Source: Dichomitus squalens LYAD-421 SS1
Lineage: Eukaryota; Basidiomycota; Agaricomycetes; Polyporales; Polyporaceae
Length of the DNA: 64,000 nt
Assembly: GCF_000275845.1 (NCBI RefSeq)
Contig: NW_006766883.1
Location: 1,635,163-1,699,162, forward strand
Direction: 5' to 3'
Shown here piece after piece: positions 54,427 to 64,000 of the stretch; within the stretch, counting starts at the first letter, position 1, and each line of letters begins with the position of its first letter. The notes below the pieces were generated by a model. It was not told the origin of the DNA and made no database searches. It saw nothing but the letters and a program-made list of their open reading frames with translations. Made by a program: the position numbers and the translations under genes.

Positions 54427-56391
54427 ATGGGGCACGGCAATTCAAACAAGCTCTATGTCACGCATGCCGAGCACTCCGGGATGTTTGGGCAACATACCGC
54501 TTCCTCTGCTGGACACAAGGCGTGAGTCTACTATCAACGTCCACGACCCTTGCCAGGCGTTGATCAACCTGCGCAGTAAACAGGAAGCTCCACACCCCGG
54601 CTCACGCACTCCTTTTGACTGCTGTGCGCTAACCTTTCAGCCATTCACCAACCCTGTCTGTGCACGGAATCCCGATGGTACTGGGAACGTGTTCGAGCTA
54701 GTCAGTATCATACCATGGCTTAAGTGCGTATCCATCACGCTGATGAGCGATCGTAACAGTGGCTAACAGGATGGCTGTAGGCAGCACAACAACATCAACC
54801 CTGTAACGCAGGAGCCTCTTCAGCCGTCCGACCTCATCACCCTCCACTACGCTCGGAAACCCTCGGGAGAGATTCATGACCCCATCTCATTTAAGCCATT
54901 CAGCGAGCACTCGCACATTGTTGCTATCGCCACCACAGGCAACGTGTTCTTAGCGGAGAGTACCAAAGGTGGGCGTGACCTCGTAGCAGATGTCAAGTTC
55001 AAAAAGTGAGCTCCAGGATTTTGCTCAACCTCGGGTATGCTACTGACGTACATTCAGGGAGGATGTCATCACCCTTCAAAATCCTCATGGACTACCTCCC
55101 GCATCTGTACCCAGTAGACCAATGCAGCCTCCGAGCGCTGAGAAGGCGGATAAAAGCAAAACTATGGCGGTGAAGCCTGCACCTGGAGGTCCTCTCGCGA
55201 AGGCTAAGGCGGTCACTCCCTGTGAGTCTTCCAGTCGTAAGACTTCGTCTTATAGTAGTTCCTAACGCATTCATAGGGAACGCCTCTCCTTACTCCACGG
55301 GCCTTCCCGGAGCCTCGCTCACTTCCACCTCCGTCGACCCGCAAACACAAAGCTCGCAATTACTCTGGGACGAGGAGGAACTGATGTTCGACGAGTTTGC
55401 GAACCCACCGAAAGGCAAGGGCAAGGAGAAGGACGTGGGCAAGCGACGTGCATATGTTCGTGTCATCACTAGCCTGGGCGGCGGGGGTCTCAATATCGAG
55501 CTCTACTGCGAGAAGGTGCGTCTCATTTTTCGTACGACCGACGCATATTGATAACAAACCCGCGCTAGGCTCCAAAAACGTGTTACAACTTCCTGCAGCT
55601 GGCGAAAGCCGGGAAGTACAACGACTGTCTCTTCCATCGACTGGTCCCTGGCTTCATGGTGCGTATATGATTCTTCCGTCGGGCGACGATCTAAACGTAG
55701 ATTCCCACGCAGGTCCAGACTGGTGACCCGACAGGAACAGGCTCTGGCGGCGAGTCATGTTGGGGCACGCCATTCCGTGACGAGTACGACCTCCGCAACG
55801 CGGCCAAGCACGATAGTCGAGGTATCGTTGCGATGGCGAACAAAGGTCCGGCCACAAATGGCTCGCAGTTCTACATCACGTTCCGTGCAACGCCAAATCT
55901 AGACAAGAAGCATACGGTATTCGGCAAGCTTGTCGGTGGTGAGGATGTGCTCGACGCGCTTGAAGGGTTGCCTGTGAAGCCCGGCACGGAGCGACCAGCG
56001 AAGCAGGTCCGCATCACCGAGGTCGTAATGTAAGTCGTAGTATCTAAGTTTACCACCACACATTGTTCAGGCTTCGCTGCGTTTCAGCTATCAGGACCCG
56101 TTCGAGGAATACAAACGGCGGGAAGAGAAGAAACGAGCGCGGAAGGCCGAAACCCAGGTTACGCGGGCGAAAGAGGCCGAAGAAACGGCCAAGGATGACA
56201 TCAATTGGTTCGGTGTCAAGGTGGGAACCGAGAAGGCGGCGGGTGCGGTGGGCGGTGGAGTAGGGAAGTACCTGAATCTCAATACGAATGCGAAGCGACC
56301 CATTGAAGCTGTTCCAAACTCCTCGCCCGCACCACTGGAAGAGAGTAAGAAAAAGCGAAGGATTGGCTTCGGCGACTTCGAGGGTTGGTAG
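54427..56391 (+). CDS. PPIL2: U-box cyclophilin (PPIL2/Cyp60 type peptidyl-prolyl isomerase)
   Basis: Spliceosome-associated protein with a ubiquitin-ligase U-box and a cyclophilin domain. ATG 54427 gives [20 protein letters not shown], then the first U-box: [37 protein letters not shown] and [14 protein letters not shown]. The second half has [20 protein letters not shown] and GNVFLAEST. The cyclophilin part carries [60 protein letters not shown] and [14 protein letters not shown]. The Arg (FHR), Gln and Phe positions of the active site are present; the tryptophan position is not Trp, as often in this class. The end is basic: [14 protein letters not shown]. Introns are short; the gene is convergent with VPS20, 67 bp away. 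Confidence 0.93.
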
Positions 56392-56458
56392 AGTACTTCT
56401 ATATCCAGGTGTATTAGTATCGTACAAGGCATGTGGTGTGTTGTATGTGACATATAGA

Positions 56459-57398
56459 TCATGCTGCGACTGGCACGCGTCCCCGTTCTTGTGGCTGCGG
56501 TTCTGGTTCTGCCGCTCTATCAGTATGTGGGACGAGGCGGAAGCCGAGTATGACTCACCCTTGACAGGACTGACCGGCCGTTCGGTTGGTACAGAAGGGA
56601 GCTGGACTGGTCGCGCTGCGTCCTCCACGCCGAGCTATCATAGGCAGTTTAGAGCTCTAGTGAGATCGTAGGTCGCGTGTGGAACGTACCGTCTCGAGCT
56701 GTAGCTCCCGCAGTTCTGCTTGTACTGCTTCCTCGTCTTCTAGACTTAGAGAGTTGGCAAGCATCTCATCGATTTCCTGCAGCGCAACCTGAGCATCACA
56801 GGCGTGTATGATGGTTCCAAGGGACTTACCCGTTGGTACTCCCTGGCCTCCTGTGTCTCTTCCAGCACCCGCTCGACGTTCTCTATGTTCAGCTCCTTGT
56901 GGATCTCCTTGAGAGCCACGTTGCCTTGCTGCAAGCCATGTAATACTGAAACCTCGACCAGTGAGAACTCGATAGTCGAGACCTAGTGAAGGAAACCATG
57001 TTTAGCCAAAGAGATACAAGATTGGTATGGACCGGGACGTACCAGCTTCTCCAGGTTCTCTAATTGAGCGTCCGTCTTGACCAATAGTCCTTCCTGATAC
57101 TTCCGTCTCCGCAATGCGCTGAGCGCACGATCCTTGTTACCCGCTGCTAGTTGTTGCTTGGCAATCTCATGCTCGCGGTCCAATACTACTTGGATCTTTG
57201 ATGCCCAGGTCAGCTCCCCAGTCATATGGATGCCACATGCATTCCGACCTTCTTTTGGTACTTTCGTACTTCATCGCGCTGCAATTTCAAGCTGTGAACG
57301 GTTACATTCTGGCAAATGAAGCGGGGCACCCGATGTACTGACTCAAGGATGGCGCGGTCTTGCTTCGTGATCTTCGGCACAGACTGGTTCCCGCCCAT
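56459..57398 (-). CDS. VPS20: ESCRT-III subunit Vps20 (CHMP6)
   Basis: Nucleator of ESCRT-III polymers at endosomes. The minus strand from ATG 57398 reads MGGNQSVPKITKQDRAILD, which has the N-terminal Gly for myristoylation (MGxxxS). Then LKLQRDEVRKYQKK, QVVLDREHEIAKQQLAAGNK, RRRKYQEGLLVKTDAQLENL, STIEFSLVEVSVLHGLQQGN and VALKEIHKELNIENVERVLE form the Snf7 core. EIDEMLANSLSLEDEEAVQA and ELRELQLETDAARPVQLPSV follow. The last exon ends EPEPQPQERGRVPVAA, the hydrophobic tail usual for fungal Vps20. The end depends on two alternative acceptors (gcgtggag and ctgatagag) chosen because they keep the family frame. Six short introns. Confidence 0.9.
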
Positions 57399-57990
57399 GG
57401 AGATTGTGTTCAAGATGTTAGCAGAGTACAAGTGCAGTGGTGTGTGACCGAGCGGAAGCCAAGACTTCGTGATTAGTGTAAGGAAGCTAGATGCCACCGA
57501 GTGCTGCTACAGCCCAAAGTCGCGGTGCGGAACCGGCCCGGTACATTGTCTCCCACACCACGGTCGTCTGTTCGTTGCGTCGCATTCGACCAGCGCTGCG
57601 CAGTAGTACAGAGATGGACTTTATGTCGCGACAGACAGGCGTGGACGGCAGAAGAAAACGTGTGATAAGATTAAGTACAACGGCCGTACAATAGGATAGA
57701 GCCCTCCGGGCAGTCCTGGTCACGATTACCCTGCTACTAGGGGCTTCGCCGTCCTACAGGGTGTGAGAAACCCATGGCTCGCTGCCTGATGAGATGCATG
57801 ATTCTCCTACTATATACACCTGTCGCATTGGCAGGGGCTCTAACTAAAGCCACGCGAGTTGATACCACTGTCATTGACTGGCATATAGTCGTCGATGGCC
57901 CCGGTCCCTTCACGTAACCATGAATGAAATACATTGACGAGCGAGCATCTAGACCGCAATGCAAAACAGAATTATGATACTCCTGTAACT
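57399..57990. other. Intergenic upstream of VPS20
   Basis: Both neighbours are on the minus strand. It holds the VPS20 promoter and the 3' flank of the Zn2Cys6 gene. No gene recognised. Confidence 0.4.
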
Positions 57991-60969
57991 TTAGACACGT
58001 CGAGGCACCTCCATATCGTCTTCCTGGAAACCATGTCCTTCCGACTGATGAGACTCGCCACTGGGACGTGGAGGAGGGCAGACACTGGCAGGCTTTGCGT
58101 ATTCCTTGCCACAGGTTTGGATGAGGTAATCGTTCAACATCTTCCCATATTGCCCTGCAATTCATATTATGGCCGGGGTTCGTGCGGCAGTAGGTTGGAA
58201 GGTACGCACTGGCATGAGGAACGCTCTCTCCAATGCTGGAAATCACGCCTCTGCTGGTATGGTCAGAGGAGCCGGTGCCTTCGGACCATCTTTAGTATAT
58301 ACCTGATAAAGTCTACCTCTGCCTGGAGGGCAGTGATGTGTTCATCGCTCTTGGCTTCGATGGGTGACCGGAGGAAGCGGACAAGAACTCTGCCGGCGGC
58401 GAACCAGCAGACCTACAGAAGAGTTTGAAGGTTATCGCAAACGTCCACATAGTAGCACAATCATACGGACGAACCATCGGGAACACTCCTGTCAACGCGA
58501 GATTGTGGCTCGTGGAGTAGGCCCGGTACAAGAGGTTCAAAATAGCACGGGACGCCGTAAGTACTCTGCAGGAGGATATGCAAGTTGGGCGTCCGATGTT
58601 AGCATGTCCTTCGTGGAGTATGATGGTAGCGCTGTGATGAGGGATCTGTGAGAGCAGTCTTGACGGCGAACAAGGTGACGCACAAGTGAGCGCTAGAGAT
58701 CGCAGTGAGCAGCGAGACGTCGATAGCGCCGTCAGCAAACGGGTCCTTGAGGTGTGAGGGGAGCGATGCAAGGAAAGACTTGATCGAGTTGTCGATCTCG
58801 ACGAATGCAGGAGTGGATTGAATGAGGTCTGGTCGGGGCATTCCGGGAAGGCCAGCGGGGTCTGGTTCCAACGCAGGATCTCCCCGATGGCGCCGCATCT
58901 TGTATCGGCTATTGAAGAGCCTCACCTTTGACAAAATCATTGACGCCTTCACATGGAGGCCAAACGAGTCAATCTGCTCGTCCATATGCTCATGCACGAT
59001 GCCCGGTTCGTGTGACCACTGACGGTTGTCTGATGGTACCAGAATCTGTGCAGAGATGAGTACGATCCACGTCGCGAATTGCTTCCATGGCCCGCTTACG
59101 CCTTGTTCAAACTGTTCGGCGCGCACAGGAAGCATCTGGCAAACATCTTCGTCGTCGAGAAACATGGCGAAATTGTTGATGGCCCCAAAATGACGTTCCA
59201 TCATGTACGCTGATGTGCTTCTGTCAGTATGTCCACGCCGCCAAACGGTTAACAGGACAGCTCACCTATCCAGAAGGTGTTTCGTCGGGTCTCATCTTCC
59301 AAAGGGTTACTAGAGGCGGGAATGATTGACGAGCGGGCCATGTTCGAGTTCGAGATGCTCTCAAATGGCGGGCATACGTTCAAACCGCAGGGAACGGCAA
59401 GACGGAGCGAGATAGAGAAGGCAACGCACGCCTGGATGATAGTCAGAGGCTAGACACCGAGCGCAATCGTTGTACTCACCTCAGACCACCTCGCGTTATA
59501 CCAATACCATAGTGCTACGAGGACCTGCGCTGTGAAGGGGCCGATTAAGCTTTCGTTCATTGAGCATTGATCTCAACACCACTACGCTCACCTTGAAGTG
59601 CTCCAAATAAATTTGAGGTGGTACGCAACGAGTACTCTAGTCCCAGCCTGGCGGCTTGAATCTGTAACTCAGCGAAACTCACACTAAGTAGATCAGCTTA
59701 TACCTAATCAGTTAGGTGACGTCTGAGAGCAAGCAGTTGACAAACCATGGGATGAAGGAGCCGCGGAAGCTGTATACATGCTGCCCAGAGCACACATAGC
59801 ATGCAATATTGCCGGCAGTGGGAACTTGGAATGCGTCGATGGGAGCTCAAGAGACGCAAGGAATGTGCGGGAATGAAACATGCGATCAGCAAGTGGCGTA
59901 TTTGTGAAAAATGCTTCGACCCTGCTCCGTGTCAGCCATGGCTCCCGCCTGCAACGACAATATCGGCTTACAGATACCGTAAGGTGGAGTGATTGGGCAG
60001 GCCCTTTGGCCAAGATGGATTGAGCATTTCGCCGTAATCTTCCGGTCTGGGGTAGGTCTTTTCCTGCGACTGCGCCATATTGTTCTGGGAGATGTTGTCG
60101 TCGAAGCTCATCTGAAAAGGGGTGCCTACGAAGGCGGATACACCGGCAAGATCATCGAGCCCTGGAGTGGTTGAGAAATCAGTCATGTCGATGACGGCAC
60201 CGTTGAGAGTGGGATCAATATTCAAGCTGTCCGGGTAGCTCATGATCAAGGAAGATGACTCATAAGAGCTGGCCGCGGATCTGGTGCGACTTGGACTGCT
60301 ATCATCTGAGGGGGAAGACTGATCTTTGTCTCGGAGAAGAGCTTCCAACTCATCTGCAGCATGCATGAGCACCAGGCAGTGTGGCATACAGATATCGTAC
60401 CCACTGATTTTGTTCTCGAGCCGCTCGAAACGGTTCTTAGGAGAATCCTCGGAGTCAGGAATTGTTGACTCGGAGACTGGCGGATCTGAACCGGTCATTT
60501 CAGACAATCAGGTGGTTTGGCGTAACATACTCACCTTCGTCAAATGTGCACTCCGGGTGTGGCGGCAACTCTGTGCCGGGAGGCGCGTGCGCGACGGAGT
60601 AAGCATGCGAGCGCACGCACGTCGAGCACGGGCGCTTGGCGTCACTGCAGACAAAAAGCGCTCATGTATTCAGCAGCCTCGGGCATCGGGCATTGGCCGA
60701 GGAACCAACCATTTCTGCAGACAAAGACGTGGGCGATCAACTCATATTGGCCTGTGCATAAGAAACCCGCTGAACTCACCAACTTGCGCCGTCGACACTG
60801 ATGGCAAGCCTAGAAACAGAGATCGGCCACGACGTCGGTCAAGATGATCGATCCGAATCTACTGGGAAAGAAGGCGGCGTACCTGGTTTCTGCGTAATAC
60901 TTGCGCGCTTTGGAAGGGCGCTCCAGACGAGCGCGTTGCCGTAGACGTTGAGGGGGCTGCCTTGGGCAT
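57991..60969 (-). CDS. Zn2Cys6 fungal transcription factor with fungal_trans domain
   Basis: Nuclear DNA-binding regulator. The minus strand from ATG 60969 gives MPKAAPSTSTATRSSGAPFQ and SAQVLRRNQ. Exon 60780-60809 then reads ACHQCRRRKL, a 5-nt exon (60710-60714) supplies KC, and the next exon gives DAKRPCSTCVRSHAY. The zinc cluster is thus C-x2-C-x6-C-x5-C-x2-C with a 22-residue gap to the sixth Cys (PECTFDE), a spacing seen in some basidiomycete factors. After DPPVSESTIPDSEDSP come a coiled region, ELEALLRDKDQ and a Ser-rich stretch. The fungal_trans region has FFTNTPLADRMFHSRTFLAS and LPAILHAMCALGSMYTA, then FWIAYMMERHFGAINNFAMF. The end runs GQYGKMLNDYLIQTCGKEYA to EVPRRV, through two introns near 58265-58315 and 58150-58210. 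The middle splice pattern (58600-59710) is only partly resolved. Targets are unknown. Confidence 0.85.
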
Positions 60970-62516
60970 GGTTGTCGTTCGGGGAAGAGGGGCTCAAGAA
61001 CAAGATCCCGATGAAGGCTCGCAATATTAGCAGGAATTACGGTCGGATGACAAAACAGATCCAGAGGGACGTTTCAATTGACGCTGAAGTCGATTTGTGT
61101 ATTTCATTGATTCACCGGTTTCGGGACGCTGATCGGGAGCAATGGGGCGTCTGGAGAGTCTGGGCCGTAAAGGAGGAAGTATGTAGATAAACTCCATCTC
61201 AAGCCCCTCCACTTACTGTCAGGTTTCATACGCGTCCCGGTAAGTATGTGGTTGGAGATAAGTAAGTATTTCGAGACGATTGTGGACACACCAATTCCTC
61301 CGGCGATCATCGGGTAAATACAGAGCGCAGAGCCGGGTATCAAGCAACGCGATTACGACGTGCCTTCGAGACTCGCAGGAGTGCACGGCCCCTTCCATAC
61401 TACCAGAAATGTATGAACTGGCTTCCAATTTCATCCTTCCATTGATTTGATACTGAGCCCGAAGCACACCGCGATTCGCCTGTCGGCGGAGTACGCACAT
61501 TGCTTGTCGGCGGAATGCGAAGAGTTGACTATGGGAGAGGACCTTGCGACTGTAAGGGCAGATACTTACTTATTGAACTCTTCGGGTTGTTGTCATATAT
61601 AACGTTGACCAGTTCCGGAGACTAATCGGTGAACAAAGCTCAGTACTTCCACTAATAGCAACCGCGTACGCGTTATTTACTGATAATTTGCCTGCGGATA
61701 GAGCTAATGCCGAGTTGGAGCCTTTCTGTCACTAGTCAAGCACAAGCACGCTTCTAGTAGTAAGCAATAAGTGCGTTGCGTTTATACCTGCACTTTCCAT
61801 GCGGGAAGTTGTAGTAGGTTCATTCTCGATATTGACATTCACCTCGCTATGCGTTGAATATTCATCCGTCAGCGCAAGTCAGTGTCCTCTTCCCTGCCAC
61901 AATCTCACTGCAGTCATGTGTCATCATGGGCTATGTGTATTCCAAAACGTATGCGCACTCGGCCAGAGAAAGCGTCCCAAATTTGTAGAGGAGCATCAAA
62001 CGTACGACTTCGGGCATGTTCTTCCGCCCTCATGCTGTGCATATTCTCTTTGGCAGTAAGTAGCGGTAGAACGCAGCAGAACGCGGGTACTCTTCCAGCA
62101 TATACGGAAGCGGCAGCTGGGAGGTGATGTCAAGTCACGTGGTTGTGTTGCGACTGAGCGTCCTCCTCGCCGGGTGAGATGTTCTCGCCTATCTCGGAGA
62201 CCCGCAGAGCTCCGTCTCCGCGGTACGGATGGGGCACATTCCGGCGATACACACGCACTCCGTCCTTTCTCTGGGTATCCTGAGACAGGGAGAGTGGCTC
62301 TGACGCTATCTTCCCCCCCCGATTCACGGCACAGACAGCGTGCCGGCCTGGTTAAGCAGGATGCTCTCGAGGGCCACCATTCCCACGAGGCGGCATATAT
62401 CCAGACAGTGGGAGGCGACGAGTCATTCACCCGTGCCCTGAGCCCTTCAGGATTCGCATAGAATCTCAAAGCCCGCCAAACCTTACGCTCAGATAACAGG
62501 ATCACAACAGACGAAG
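60970..62516. other. Long stretch with no recognisable gene
   Basis: It lies between the divergent starts of the Zn2Cys6 gene and the gamma-glutamyltranspeptidase gene. Several short open frames lie on both strands. The longest, minus 61996-62619, has no family features and overlaps the transpeptidase start, so it is taken as a shadow. Probably promoter and unannotated sequence. Confidence 0.4.
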
Positions 62517-64000
62517 ATGCAGATCGATTGGAGCAGAGTCGAGCGGCCTGACGTCGTATTCCAGCCCTTTCCAAGTCGTAGATCCGTCGTATACGGAGCC
62601 AAGGGGATTGTAGCGGCATCGCAACCGTTAGCGGTCGAAGCCGGTCTGGAAATCCTCCGCAAGGGAGGAAATGCAGGTGATGCCCCCACGATATCTAGAC
62701 TAGGATAAGTTCATCCTAATCATGTCAATACTTAGCGGATGCGGCCGTCGCCACATCCGCCGCCTTGAATGTCACTGAGCCGAGTTGTTGTGGGATTGGG
62801 GGGTAAGTCTCACTGTCCATCAAGCTGATGGCATGAGAATTGACATCCTTACGCCGCAGCGATGCATTCTGCCTGTTCTATGATGAAAAGACCAAGACTG
62901 TCAAGGCATTCAATGGCTCTGGACGGTCACCAGCTAACTTAACCATTGACTATGTTCGCGGTCAAGGCATCACCGGAAGCACTATCCCTGGAACCAACCT
63001 CAACTCCGTAACAGTCCCAGGTCAGATCAGTATACTTACTATCGCCTCACGTCTGCTCCTGACTTACGAACCTTCACAGGCTGTGCTGCTGCTTGGGTCG
63101 ATACTGTGGAACAATTGGGCAGCGGCAAGCTGTCTCTGGCTGAAGTGCTGGAGCCAGCAATTAGACTGGCGGAGGAAGGGTGCTCTATTGTCATGTTATC
63201 TTGATGAGGGTTTTACTCATCCAAGTTTGCGACAGTTTCCCGGTCACAGAGATCAATAGCTTCGCATATCAACGTTCAGAACAACTCCTGAAGACGGTCT
63301 CGCCGAACGGAGACGAGATGCTGTTGGATGGGAAGGCACCGCTTCCCGGACAATATATGAAGCTCACTAACCTGGCTAAGACCTTCCGCGAGGTTGCCAC
63401 ACACGGAAAGGATGGCTTCTACAAGGGTCGCGTCGCTCAAGCCATCGTAGATCTCATCAAAAGCAAAGGCGGTGTCATGGAGCTTGAGGATCTCGCGAAG
63501 CACAACACAGACTTCGTTGAGCCGATTAAGTACACCTTCAGCGGCGAGGTGACAGTGTACGAGGTTCGTTGCGGAAGCCCGTCGGTTCTTGAGACTCAAG
63601 ACCACTGACTCAATATATTGTAGTGTCCTCCGAATGGTCAGGGCCTCACCGCCCTGATTGCCCTTGGTATCTTGGACAATGCCATGGAGCAAGGAAAAGT
63701 TCGCTCGCTCCTTGAAATGGAACACAACTCCGCAGAGTATCTGCACGTTCTGGTGGAGACTATGAGGTTGGTTATGGCGGTTGTCTTCTCATAGGTAGAC
63801 CGCTCACGTTGTATACATCAGACTTGCCTTTGCAGGTGGGCCCGGCCAATCCTTAAAGGATTTCTGCTCGAGTTGATGCTAAATTGGTGCAGATACCCAG
63901 TACTATGTGACCGATCCTGCGTTTGGCAAGATTCCTGTCGACCAGCTTCTGAGCAAGGTGATTAGCGTCATCGAACCATTGTGGCACATGTGACTGAAGA
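62517..64000 (+). CDS. Gamma-glutamyltranspeptidase, 3'-truncated at the window edge
   Basis: Transfers gamma-glutamyl groups from glutathione and related compounds; the precursor cleaves itself at a conserved Thr that would lie beyond this window. ATG 62517 gives [20 protein letters not shown] and [20 protein letters not shown]. The family signature follows: [40 protein letters not shown] and [15 protein letters not shown], then [64 protein letters not shown] and [15 protein letters not shown]. No signal peptide or membrane anchor is seen, unlike many animal forms. Introns are short; a 14-nt exon (63822-63835) encodes LAFA. The right end is cut by the window edge. Confidence 0.92.

Noticed and set aside
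61996..62619. 207-residue minus-strand frame upstream of the transpeptidase
   Set aside because: Arg/Ser-rich without motifs and overlaps the start of the conserved transpeptidase gene.

Overview
This is eukaryotic nuclear DNA, almost certainly from a mushroom-forming basidiomycete (Agaricomycete, possibly Polyporales). Genes are densely packed on both strands and most are cut by several short GT-AG introns of about 50-65 nt; some exons are only 5-25 nt. A CSL-type (CBF11/CBF12-like) transcription factor, a Zn2Cys6 regulator with a long last cysteine spacer, a fungal IQM-like calmodulin-binding protein, a complete septin and a small cysteine-rich secreted protein all fit. The species cannot be named from the sequence alone. 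No operons, CRISPR arrays, rRNA genes or convincing tRNA genes were seen.

Layout. 1-6.5 kb: 3' part of a Bck1-type MAPKKK, a gene-free stretch with two adjoining long inverted repeats (3405-3935 and 3936-4296), then an IQM-like gene with micro-exons. 6.7-10.1 kb: CXXC zinc-binding protein (minus), mitoribosomal mS35, nitrilase. 10.1-11.7 kb: no recognisable gene. 11.7-20.6 kb: septin Cdc3, transportin Mtr10, succinyl-CoA ligase alpha, an acyl-CoA-binding/ankyrin protein, and mitoribosomal bS16 (minus). 20.6-22.9 kb: the main non-coding accessory stretch, with a 0.7 kb inverted-repeat element holding a GC-rich hairpin and a degenerate telomere-like tract, next to a small secreted cysteine-rich protein gene. 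23.7-31.6 kb (all minus): Lsm5, importin alpha, a D-2-hydroxyacid dehydrogenase, proteasome Rpn2. 31.9-37.9 kb: Cox13, a secreted Ala/Thr/Val-rich surface protein, ribulose-5-phosphate 3-epimerase, a DXD glycosyltransferase. 38.4-51.2 kb (all minus): CSL factor, an unrecognised protein, a TM7S3/TM198-like membrane protein, a mitochondrial-type DEAD-box helicase, a sugar transporter. 51.4-57.4 kb: a Mim2-like small protein, a pentatricopeptide protein, a U-box cyclophilin, ESCRT-III Vps20. 58-61 kb: a Zn2Cys6 factor. 62.5-64 kb: 5' part of a gamma-glutamyltranspeptidase running off the right edge.

Most genes are housekeeping, and neighbours do not form one pathway. Mitochondrial functions recur (mS35, bS16m, succinyl-CoA ligase, Cox13, the DEAD helicase, the Mim2-like and PPR proteins) without being clustered. 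Several pairs share short divergent promoters (CZIB/mS35, Rpn2/Cox13, PPR/U-box cyclophilin). No clearly new multi-gene system was found. The least explained items are the two inverted-repeat regions, the micro-exons, one splice junction without a visible AG, and the orphan proteins.
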